NCBI GenBank assembly: GCA_017860675.1 | Contig: JAGDMV010000068.1 | Span: 1-9,053, forward strand | Direction of reading: 5' to 3' | DNA: 9,053 nucleotides | From: Chloroflexota bacterium | GTDB lineage: Bacteria; Chloroflexota; Limnocylindria; Limnocylindrales; CSP1-4 | Shown here: positions 1 through 5,765 of the stretch, piece after piece | Layout: every line of letters begins with the position of its first letter | Numbering within the stretch: the stretch's first letter is position 1 | Program-made: the position numbers and the translations under genes | Notes under the pieces: model-generated | What the model saw: the letters and a program-made list of their open reading frames with translations, nothing else | Told to the model about the DNA's origin: nothing | Database searches by the model: none

Positions 1-18
1 ATCCCGGCGGCCCGCGGA

Positions 19-729
19 GTGCGGGCGATCCCGGCGATGGAGAGGCCGCGCGAGCGGCTCGCAGCCCGCGGCGTCGCCGGCCTGACCGGGGCGGAGCTCG
101 TTGCGCTGGTCTGGGGCTCCGGCGCGAGGGGGCGCTCCGTGGTTGCGCTGGCCGAGGAGGCGCTTGCGCGCCACGACGGGCTGGCCGGGCTTGCTCGCGC
201 GAGCGAGCTCGAGCTGACTGCGCTGCCGGGCGTGGGCACGGCCAAGGCCGCGCAGCTGGCCGCGGCCTTCGAGCTCGGCCGGCGCCTGGTGGCCGACTGG
301 CCGGCAGGAAGGTGGACGGTCCGGGCGCCTCGCGACGTCGCCGAGCGACTGGTGCCGATGATGGGCCATCTCGAGCGGGAGGAGCTTCGGGTGGTCCTGC
401 TGAACGCCAAGAACGCGGTCCTGAAGGTGGTGACCGTCTACCAGGGCAGCGTCAGCTCCAGTCTCGTCCGGGTGGGCGAGCTGTTCCGGGACGCCGTCCG
501 CCTCAACGCGGCGGGAATCATCCTGGCCCACAACCACCCGTCGGGCGACCCGACTCCATCGCCGGACGACCTCCACCTCACGGCCGAGGCGCTGGCCGCC
601 GGCCGGCTGCTCGACGTGGAGCTGCTCGACCACCTCGTCATCGGCCACGACGCCTTCGTCTCGATGCGCGATCGAGGGGTGGCGTTCGACCGGCCCGTGC
701 CGGGGCGGAGGCCGGCCGCCGCAGAGTAG
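19..729 (+). CDS. radC: RadC-family JAMM (MPN+) domain protein
   Basis: Member of the RadC family, a widespread bacterial protein with a predicted zinc metalloenzyme fold of the JAMM/MPN+ type. Its cellular role is unsettled, because the original E. coli radC repair phenotype was later traced to recG. Visible parts: the N-terminal family signature PRERLAARG (residues 10-18); a helix-hairpin-helix segment LPGVGTAKAAQL (69-80) of the DNA-binding type; and the JAMM domain from about 103. The JAMM domain has a conserved Glu (E154) and the metal motif H171-x-H173-x7-S181-x2-D184, read as HNHPSGDPTPSPDD. All expected metal ligands are present. At 236 residues it is the normal family length. The GTG at 19 gives the chosen start. 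ATG at 37 (MERPRERL) is equally possible, and the frame is open to base 1, so a start outside the window cannot be excluded. It lies directly upstream of mreB, the same order as in Bacillus, separated by 174 nt. Confidence 0.93.
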   Translation: MRAIPAMERPRERLAARGVAGLTGAELVALVWGSGARGRSVVALAEEALARHDGLAGLARASELELTALPGVGTAKAAQLAAAFELGRRLVADWPAGRWTVRAPRDVAERLVPMMGHLEREELRVVLLNAKNAVLKVVTVYQGSVSSSLVRVGELFRDAVRLNAAGIILAHNHPSGDPTPSPDDLHLTAEALAAGRLLDVELLDHLVIGHDAFVSMRDRGVAFDRPVPGRRPAAAE

Positions 730-903
730 CGTCGCGCACGCCGGGGAGCCGACGCCGGTGCCGCGGATCGCCATCGCCTCTCGGTCCGGCGGCTGCCCGA
801 ACGAGCGGCGGGTATACTCGCGCGGCGACTCCGCCCCAGCGATGCAGCCGGGACCGGCCCCGGACGACGCGCCGTCGCACCAGCAAGGATCCCTGCCCGC
901 ATC
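730..903 (+). other. radC-mreB intergenic / mreB leader
   Basis: Non-coding spacer of 174 nt. Its only AT-rich island is the TATACT at 813-818. An AAGGA ribosome-binding-like sequence at 885-889 lies 14 nt upstream of the mreB ATG, somewhat longer than ideal spacing. A reading frame crosses the region (from 758), but its product is Pro/Ser/Ala/Arg-rich shadow sequence and I do not count it as a gene. No convincing terminator hairpin with a T tract follows radC. Confidence 0.6.
813..818 (+). promoter_or_regulatory. Possible -10 element upstream of mreB
   Basis: TATACT matches five of six positions of the sigma-70-type -10 consensus TATAAT and stands out in an otherwise almost AT-free leader. 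It sits about 86 nt upstream of the mreB start codon. No good -35 hexamer is found 16-19 nt upstream (the region is GGCGGCTGC-like), so this is a partial match. If real, it would let mreB-mreC be transcribed independently of radC. Confidence 0.4.
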
Positions 904-1956
904 ATGCTCGACGCCATCCTCGGCTTCTTCTCCCGCGACATCGGGATCGACCTCGGGACGGCCAACACCCTCGTCCACGTCCGCGATCGCGGCATCGTCA
1001 TCAGCGAGCCGAGCGTGGTCGCCATCGACGCCAAGACCAAGAAGGTCCTGGCGATCGGGGCCGAGGCGAAGCGGATGGTGGGCCGCACCCCGGCCAACAT
1101 CATCGCCATCCGCCCCCTGCGCGACGGGGTGATCTCCGACTTCGACGTGACCGAGCAGATGATCAAGTACTTCGTGCACCGGGTGCACGATCGGCTCGGC
1201 CTCATCCCGCGGCCGCGGATGGTGCTCGGCATCCCGTCGGGCGTGACGGAGGTGGAGAAGCGGGCCGTCCGCGACGCAGCCCTCAACGCCGGAGCCCGCT
1301 GGGCACGCCTGATCGAGGAGCCGATGGCCGCCGCGATCGGTGCCGGCCTGCCGGTCTCGGAGCCCACCGGCTCGCTCGTGGCCGACATCGGCGGGGGCAC
1401 GACCGAGGTCGCGGTCATCAGCCTGGGCGGGATCGTCGTCTCGCGCAGCATCCGGATCGGCGGCGACGAGATGGACCAGGACATCGTCGCCTTCGCCCGG
1501 CGCGAGTACAACCTGCTCCTTGGCGAGCGCACGGCCGAGGACATCAAGATCGCCATCGGCTCGGCCGCGCCCGGCGAGTGGGACGCGCAGCGGGTGCTCC
1601 TCCGTGGCCGCGACCTGCTGACCGGCCTGCCCCGCAGCGTGGAGGTCGGGGCCGACCAGATCCGGGAGGCGATCGAGCCGTCCGTCGCCCAGATCGTCGA
1701 CACGATCAAGGACACGATCGAGGAGACCCCGCCCGAGCTCGTCGCCGACATCATGGACCAGGGCATCGTCCTGGCCGGTGGCGGCGCGCTTCTGCTCGGG
1801 CTGGACCGGCGCGTCGCCGAGGCGACGCAGATGCCTGTGCACGTGGCCGACGACCCCCTGACGTGCGTGGCCAGGGGCACCGGTGTCGTCCTCCAGGAGC
1901 TGGCCACGATGAGCCGGGTTCTCGTCACGGACACCTATTCCCGGCCGCCGCGCTAG
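904..1956 (+). CDS. mreB: Rod shape-determining protein MreB (bacterial actin)
   Basis: Cytoplasmic actin homologue that polymerises with ATP into membrane-associated filaments and guides lateral peptidoglycan synthesis by the elongasome (MreC/MreD/RodZ/RodA/PBP2). All parts of the actin/Hsp70 ATPase fold are visible: phosphate-1 loop DLGTANT (residues 16-22); EEPMAAAIG (138-146) containing the catalytic-region Glu; phosphate-2 loop DIGGGTTEVAV (161-171); and the adenosine loop AGGGALLLGL (291-300). The N-terminus MLDAILGFFSRDIGID resembles the short amphipathic membrane-contact segment of MreB. Length 350 is close to the usual 330-350. The ATG at 904 is chosen because it gives this canonical N-terminus; AAGGA (885-889) is a distant SD. 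mreC follows after 9 nt, so the two are co-transcribed. There are no missing key residues. Recognition is near certain; a second MreB/Mbl paralogue elsewhere in the genome is possible. Confidence 0.98.
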   Translation: MLDAILGFFSRDIGIDLGTANTLVHVRDRGIVISEPSVVAIDAKTKKVLAIGAEAKRMVGRTPANIIAIRPLRDGVISDFDVTEQMIKYFVHRVHDRLGLIPRPRMVLGIPSGVTEVEKRAVRDAALNAGARWARLIEEPMAAAIGAGLPVSEPTGSLVADIGGGTTEVAVISLGGIVVSRSIRIGGDEMDQDIVAFARREYNLLLGERTAEDIKIAIGSAAPGEWDAQRVLLRGRDLLTGLPRSVEVGADQIREAIEPSVAQIVDTIKDTIEETPPELVADIMDQGIVLAGGGALLLGLDRRVAEATQMPVHVADDPLTCVARGTGVVLQELATMSRVLVTDTYSRPPR

Positions 1957-1965
1957 GCTTCCGGC

Positions 1966-2943
1966 GTGAGCGGTATCTACGTGCCCGCTCCCCGCCCGAA
2001 CCGGGCCGGCAGGCGCAGGGCGATCACCTTCGCGGTCGTGATCGGCGTGCTCGTGGCCCTCGTGGCCGTCTCGTCGACGCCCCCGGTGAAGGAGCTCCAG
2101 CGCGGCCTTGCCTTCGCCCTCTCCCCCTTCGCCGACGCGGTTAACGGCCTGGGCCGGGAGGCGCGCTCTGCGCTCGACGCGATCGCCGAGATGGACCGGC
2201 TCCGTCAGCAGAACGCCGAGCTCCGGGGCGAGGTCGGGCGCCTCGAGGCACGCAACCGCCAGCTCGAGGCGCTGGCGGCCGAGAACGAGCAGCTGGCGGC
2301 GATCCTCCAGCTCCGCGGCGCCCTCGACTACGAGACCGTCGCCGCCCGCGTGCTGGCCCGCGAGACGGCCGACGTCAGCCGCGCGATCACCCTCGACGTG
2401 GGCAGCAACGACGGGGTGTCCGAGGGCGACGTCGTGGTCGCCAGCGGCGGCGCGCTCGCCGGCCGGGTCGTCGAGGTCGGGCCGGCATATGCCCGGGTGG
2501 TGCTCATCAACGATCCTGCCTCGAGCGTCGTCGGCGAGATCGCCTCCAGCCGGGCGACCGGCGACGTGGTCGGCGACCTCGGCGGCTCGCTCGTCATGGA
2601 CAAGATCGACGCCGCCGAGCAGGTGGCGGTCGGCGACGAGGTGATCACGGCCGGCATCGTCCTCGGCCAGGGGATCCGCTCGCCGTTCCCCCGGGGGCTG
2701 GTGATCGGCCGCGTGGTGGACACTGCCCGCGACCCCAACGCCGTCGTCCAGACAGCGTATCTCGAGCCGGCGGTCGATCTCGGCCGGCTGGAGTTCGCCC
2801 TGGTGATCGTCGACTACGAGGGCGGCATCCCAGGGCCCGGCCAGATCCCGGCCTCCGAGGTCGACCCGGACGGGACCCTGCCCGACACCGAGCAGCCCTT
2901 CGTCACGGCTGCTCCCAGCCCGAAGGCCACCCGTCGACCGTGA
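1966..2943 (+). CDS. mreC: Rod shape-determining protein MreC
   Basis: Bitopic inner-membrane protein that links cytoplasmic MreB to the extracytoplasmic wall-synthesis enzymes and is known to activate PBP2-type transpeptidases. The sequence shows a basic N-terminus (RPNRAGRRR), one transmembrane helix at about residues 19-36, a coiled coil at about 70-116 (heptad-like ELRGEVGRLEARNRQLEAL region), and then the paired beta-barrel MreC core at about 122-283. The core carries typical phrases LDVGSNDGVSEGDVV, VVLINDPAS, GDEVITAG and FPRGLVIGRV. A tail of about 40 residues rich in Pro, Asp and Thr (284-325) extends beyond the core and has no visible domain. GTG at 1966 is chosen for its closeness to mreB; a weak AGG (1955-1957) overlaps the mreB stop, so translational coupling is likely. 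Length 325 is normal to slightly long. mreD would be expected next but is not found. Confidence 0.96.
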   Translation: MSGIYVPAPRPNRAGRRRAITFAVVIGVLVALVAVSSTPPVKELQRGLAFALSPFADAVNGLGREARSALDAIAEMDRLRQQNAELRGEVGRLEARNRQLEALAAENEQLAAILQLRGALDYETVAARVLARETADVSRAITLDVGSNDGVSEGDVVVASGGALAGRVVEVGPAYARVVLINDPASSVVGEIASSRATGDVVGDLGGSLVMDKIDAAEQVAVGDEVITAGIVLGQGIRSPFPRGLVIGRVVDTARDPNAVVQTAYLEPAVDLGRLEFALVIVDYEGGIPGPGQIPASEVDPDGTLPDTEQPFVTAAPSPKATRRP

Positions 2944-3220
2944 CCGTGGGCGGTGGGACCGTCGGGCTCGACGCGACGCCCGCCGCCGAAGCGGTTCCCT
3001 CCGGCATCGGGACGGTGTTGCCCGGCACCGGTCGTGGCCGGCAGGCCCAATCCCTCGTCGTCACCCGACCGCACCCGACCTCAGCGGAGCGTGACCAGCC
3101 GCCCGGAGCTGGTGGGAGGGTCGGGCTAGCCGTCGGGAACGAAGGCGCGATTGAGGCGCCCGCCTCCAGCCGCCAAGGTGGACGCAGACCGGGGCCCCAG
3201 GCCCTCCGAGCGCTGCCCGC
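2944..3220 (+). other. Intergenic region after mreC
   Basis: This stretch of 277 nt has no convincing gene. A frame starting with GTG at 2940, overlapping the mreC stop, encodes about 102 residues. It has Gly/Ala/Pro/Arg-rich composition, no transmembrane segments and no family resemblance, so it is not mreD. Small structures are visible: an 8-bp palindrome GGCTAGCC at 3124-3131 and a hairpin GAGGC-GCCC-GCCTC at 3153-3166. Neither is followed by a T tract, so I do not call a terminator. The promoter for the following gene presumably lies here, but I see no clear -10/-35 pair. Confidence 0.5.
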
Positions 3221-5539
3221 ATGGAGCCGACGATCGTGCGACGACTAGCCCCCCTTCTCTTCGCCGTCCTTCTCGTCCTGCCCTCGATGGCCGCAGTCGA
3301 TCCGGCGCCGGCGGCCGCCGTGGCCGTCAACCCCAAGGTGGTGCTGATCGTCGGCGCGACCCACGGCTCCACCTCCCAGTACCGGACGTACATGGAGCAG
3401 ACCTACCAGACCGTCCGGCGCTACACGACCAACGTCGTCCGCGTGTACAGCCCGAATGCGACCTGGTCGGCGGTGAAGACGGCGCTGCAGGGGGCCAGCA
3501 TCGTCGTCTACATGGGCCACGGCAACGGCTACCCGAACCCGTATGTCGGCTACCCCCGGCCGGAGGTCCAGAACGGGTTCGGCCTGAACGCCGCAGCCGG
3601 CCAGGGCGATTACAACAACAAGTACTACGGCGAGCAGTACATCGCCGCCGACGTGAAGCTGGCGCCGTCGGCGGTCGTCATCCTCAGCCACGCCTGCTAC
3701 TCGGCGGGCAACTCCGAGCCGGGCCTGGCCGAGCCGTCGCTCACGGTCGCCAAGCAGCGCCTCGACAACTACGCCGCGGGCTTCATCAAGGCGGGCGCCC
3801 GGGCGGTGATCGCCGAGGTCTACGGCAGCCCCGACCCCTACATCGTGTCGCTCTTCACCACCCACCAGACGATCGAGCAGATCTGGCGGGCCGCTCCGAC
3901 GTTCAACAACAACGTCTTCACCTTCGCCAGCGTCCGCAGCCCCGGCTACACGGCCTTCGGCGACCCGGAGAACCGCTGGTCGTCGTTCCGGCGCTCGCTC
4001 GTCGGCAAGCCGGACCTGCGCTCCGACGACGTCACCGGGGCCAGCTACGCCCGGACCGACGGCACGCCCGGGACGCTCGTCGTTCCCGGCGCGGCCGAGG
4101 TGACGGCGCCGGCCGGGGCGGGCCTCTACCCCGACGCGGCCATGACGCCCGACCCGGTCACGGGCCAGGCGCCGGTCACGCTGCCGGCGGGGACGAAGCT
4201 GCGCCTCCTCGAGCGCGCCGGCACGGGCCCCGACGGATCGCCGGTGCTCCTCGTCCGCACGTTCGACGAGAGCGCCTCGGGCTACGTCCTCGGCAGCGGC
4301 CTGTCGCCGCGCGACAGCGCCTCACCGGCCCTCTGGGCGATCGACACCGGCACGGGCGCGTTCAGCCCCAACGGCGACGGCCGGGGCGAGACGATCACCG
4401 TGACCGCCCGGGCCTCGGAGTCGGTCTCGTGGCGGGTCGACTTCACCGATCCCGACGGCACGCCCCTGGCCTCGAGGACGGGCTCAGGCGAGGAGATCAG
4501 CGCGAGCTGGGACGGCCTGGTCGACGGGACGCCCGTGGCCGATGGCACCTACCGGGTGAAGCTCACCGCCCGCGACGCCTGGCAGAACTCGCCGACAACC
4601 GAGGAGGCCGCGGTCACCGTCGACACCGTCGCCCCGGAGGCGGCCGTGGCGGAAGCGGCCACCCCTGCCCAGTTCAGCCCGAACGGCGACGGCGCGACCG
4701 ACACGACGAAGCTCGGCCTCGAGTCGTCCGAGGCCGCGACCGCGGCCGTGACAGTCACCGACGCGAGCGGGGACGCCGTCGATTCGTTCAGCGAGTCGGT
4801 CGTGGCCGGCACGGACGCGGTCACCTGGGACGGCCGGACGAGCGCCGGCGGCTACGCACCCGACGGTTCCTACACGCTGCGGGTCCAGCTGCGCGACGCC
4901 GCCGGCAACCGCGGCCCAACCCAGGCGGCGGCGGTCGTCGTCTACGCGGCCCTGTCGAAAGTGAAGTCGTCGGTGAGCGTCTTCTACCCCCAGGACGGCG
5001 ACACCTACGGCCGGACGGTCCTCTTCAGCTTCACCCTCCGCTCTGCGGCGACGGTCACGTGGACCGTCCGTGACGAGGCTGGCACGGCCGTCCGGACACG
5101 GATGGCGGACCGGGCCCTCGCGGCCGGTAGCTACAGCTTCACCTGGGGCGGCCGCAACGACGCGGGGGCGTTCGTGCCCAAGGGCAAGTACTACTCGACG
5201 GTGACGGCGACGGACGGCACGTACACCGCGACGCAGCGGTCCACGGTGACGGCGGCCCCGTTCCGGATCGTCTCCTCGGACACGACCCCGGCCCGCGGCC
5301 AGCGGCTCACCGTGACGATCTACTCGGCCGAGCCGTTGAAGAGGAACCCGACTCTGCGGGTCTCCCAGCCCGGCTATTCCTCGTGGTCGGTGTCTACCGC
5401 GCGCGTCTCGAGCGGTGTCTACCGTGCCTCCGTGACCCTCCGCTCCGGCGGCAGCGGCACGACACTGGGCCTGCGCGCGGACGGCTACGACGCCGCGTCC
5501 CGCTACCAGTGGGCGCGGATCACCCTGCCGCTCCACTGA
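3221..5539 (+). CDS. Secreted caspase-like (clan CD/C25-like) protein with SH3-like and FlgD Ig-like repeats
   Basis: Putative exported cysteine peptidase; substrate and role unknown. An N-terminal signal peptide (basic start, hydrophobic core at about residues 9-24, Ala-rich cleavage area at about 24-36) directs export. Residues 38-262 look like a caspase-fold domain: hydrophobic strand VVLIV (40-44); strand IVVYMGHGNG with His100; and strand AVVILSHACYSAG with Cys159. This matches the His-Gly plus Ala-Cys dyad pattern of clan CD peptidases (gingipain C25, CHAT, caspases). Residues 297-362 resemble an SH3-like domain (LPAGTKLRLLE ... GYVLGSGL). Three FlgD-type Ig repeats follow at about 379-470 and 483-575 (both with FSPNGDG and WDG) and 586-675 (degenerate). 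A final beta-rich domain spans 681-772. The start could be GTG 3236, which has the better SD. I infer activity from the dyad only; a non-enzymatic homologue is possible. Confidence 0.85.
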   Translation: MEPTIVRRLAPLLFAVLLVLPSMAAVDPAPAAAVAVNPKVVLIVGATHGSTSQYRTYMEQTYQTVRRYTTNVVRVYSPNATWSAVKTALQGASIVVYMGHGNGYPNPYVGYPRPEVQNGFGLNAAAGQGDYNNKYYGEQYIAADVKLAPSAVVILSHACYSAGNSEPGLAEPSLTVAKQRLDNYAAGFIKAGARAVIAEVYGSPDPYIVSLFTTHQTIEQIWRAAPTFNNNVFTFASVRSPGYTAFGDPENRWSSFRRSLVGKPDLRSDDVTGASYARTDGTPGTLVVPGAAEVTAPAGAGLYPDAAMTPDPVTGQAPVTLPAGTKLRLLERAGTGPDGSPVLLVRTFDESASGYVLGSGLSPRDSASPALWAIDTGTGAFSPNGDGRGETITVTARASESVSWRVDFTDPDGTPLASRTGSGEEISASWDGLVDGTPVADGTYRVKLTARDAWQNSPTTEEAAVTVDTVAPEAAVAEAATPAQFSPNGDGATDTTKLGLESSEAATAAVTVTDASGDAVDSFSESVVAGTDAVTWDGRTSAGGYAPDGSYTLRVQLRDAAGNRGPTQAAAVVVYAALSKVKSSVSVFYPQDGDTYGRTVLFSFTLRSAATVTWTVRDEAGTAVRTRMADRALAAGSYSFTWGGRNDAGAFVPKGKYYSTVTATDGTYTATQRSTVTAAPFRIVSSDTTPARGQRLTVTIYSAEPLKRNPTLRVSQPGYSSWSVSTARVSSGVYRASVTLRSGGSGTTLGLRADGYDAASRYQWARITLPLH
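3223..3238 (+). promoter_or_regulatory. GGAG Shine-Dalgarno favouring a GTG start at 3236
   Basis: GGAG at 3223-3226 lies 9 nt before an in-frame GTG at 3236. The ATG at 3221, in contrast, has no purine-rich SD at the usual distance (upstream bases are GAGCGCTGCCCGC). Starting at GTG gives MRRLAPLLFAVLLVL, a typical compact signal peptide. Starting at ATG adds only METTIV-like residues (MEPTI before V6). I therefore think 3236 is at least as likely to be the true start, although the ATG is given as the gene boundary. Confidence 0.5.
4355..5245 (+). repeat. Three tandem FlgD-type Ig-like repeats in the caspase-like protein
   Basis: Protein-level repeats of about 90 residues. Repeat 1 (4355-4630) begins at FSPNGDG (4361-4381) and has WDG and PVADGTYRVKLTARD. 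Repeat 2 (4667-4945) begins at FSPNGDG (4673-4693) and has WDGRTSAGGYAPDGSYTLRV and RDAAGN. Repeat 3 (4976-5245) keeps the second half (WGGRNDAGAFVPKGKYYSTV) but has lost the SPNGDG opening. This is the pattern of the FlgD Ig-like/CHU_C-like beta-sandwich family common in secreted bacterial proteins. The DNA copies have diverged, so these are old duplications. Confidence 0.75.
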
Positions 5540-5642
5540 CGAGGGACGAGCGGGCTGTCTCCGGCACCCTCCGCGGGTCCGACGGAAGCCCTCGCCGGCC
5601 GCTCCGGACCGTCCACGACCGCACCGTACCGCCACGGACCGG

Positions 5643-5688
5643 GACCATCGGGCGCTTGCCGTGGCCGGCATCCCGAACCATGATGGTC
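5643..5688. repeat. Inverted repeat GACCATC/GATGGTC around the candidate promoter
   Basis: GACCATC (5643-5649) and its perfect reverse complement GATGGTC (5682-5688) are separated by 32 nt. The left arm lies just upstream of the candidate -35 and the right arm overlaps the candidate -10. This placement would suit an operator bound at two half-sites or an RNA hairpin, but 7-bp arms this far apart also occur by chance. Confidence 0.3.
5656..5684 (+). promoter_or_regulatory. Possible sigma-70-type promoter of the GH18 gene
   Basis: TTGCCG (5656-5661) and CATGAT (5679-5684) each match four of six consensus positions and are exactly 17 nt apart, the optimal spacing. CATGAT is one of the few AT-richer spots in the spacer and lies about 81 nt upstream of the ATG at 5766. 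The match is modest and could arise by chance. Confidence 0.3.
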
Positions 5689-5755
5689 GGGGCGCTCCCT
5701 GGAGGGGATCGTCGCCGCGCGAGCCCGAGGCCGGGCCCGATCAGGAGTCGCTGAC

Positions 5756-5765
5756 GAGGAGTCCC
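5756..5765 (+). promoter_or_regulatory. Ribosome-binding site of the GH18 gene
   Basis: GAGGAG (5756-5761) lies 4 nt before the ATG at 5766. This is a strong but rather close Shine-Dalgarno. A second AGGAG at 5743-5747 lies 18 nt upstream and is too distant to act alone. The site, together with the signal peptide that starts here, supports 5766 as the start codon. Confidence 0.6.

Larger units (their letters stand above)
5540..5765 (+). other. Intergenic region before the GH18 gene
   Basis: This 226-nt spacer has no coding signal that I trust. Downstream of the stop, CGAGGG (5540-5545) and CCCTCG (5589-5594) can pair across a 43-nt loop, in competition with GGGCT (5552-5556)/AGCCC (5587-5591). 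No T tract follows, so a terminator is not supported. The right half holds a possible promoter, an inverted repeat, and two copies of AGGAGTC (5743-5749 and 5757-5763). The second copy supplies the ribosome-binding site for the next gene. Confidence 0.5.

Noticed and set aside
758..1132. 124-residue frame leading into mreB, considered as a small upstream gene
   Set aside because: Most of it overlaps mreB out of frame, and the sequence is Ser/Pro/Arg-rich shadow.
438..1934. 498-residue minus-strand frame opposite radC/mreB
   Set aside because: Ser/Arg/Pro-rich shadow; mreB on the other strand is certain.
312..2144. 610-residue + strand frame overlapping radC, mreB and mreC
   Set aside because: Arg/Pro/Gly-rich out-of-frame shadow spanning three recognised genes; no family signature.
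3090..3180. Possible riboswitch (cyclic-di-GMP type) upstream of the secreted gene
   Set aside because: The GGGTCGGGCTAGCCG stretch is suggestive at first sight, but the conserved AAACC, GGGACGCAAAGCC and tetraloop-receptor elements are not present.
2940..3248. 102-residue frame overlapping the mreC stop (GTGA), considered as mreD
   Set aside because: No hydrophobic segments at all, whereas MreD is a multi-pass membrane protein; low-complexity composition.
3151..5073. 640-residue + strand frame overlapping the caspase-like gene
   Set aside because: Arg/Gly/Pro/His-rich low-complexity product without domains; the overlapping frame has a signal peptide and repeats.
5540..5594. Rho-independent terminator after the caspase-like gene
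   Set aside because: Arms are short with a long loop, and there is no T tract.
4484..5671. 395-residue minus-strand frame opposite the FlgD repeats
   Set aside because: Arg/Gly/Val-rich shadow with no start signal or domain.
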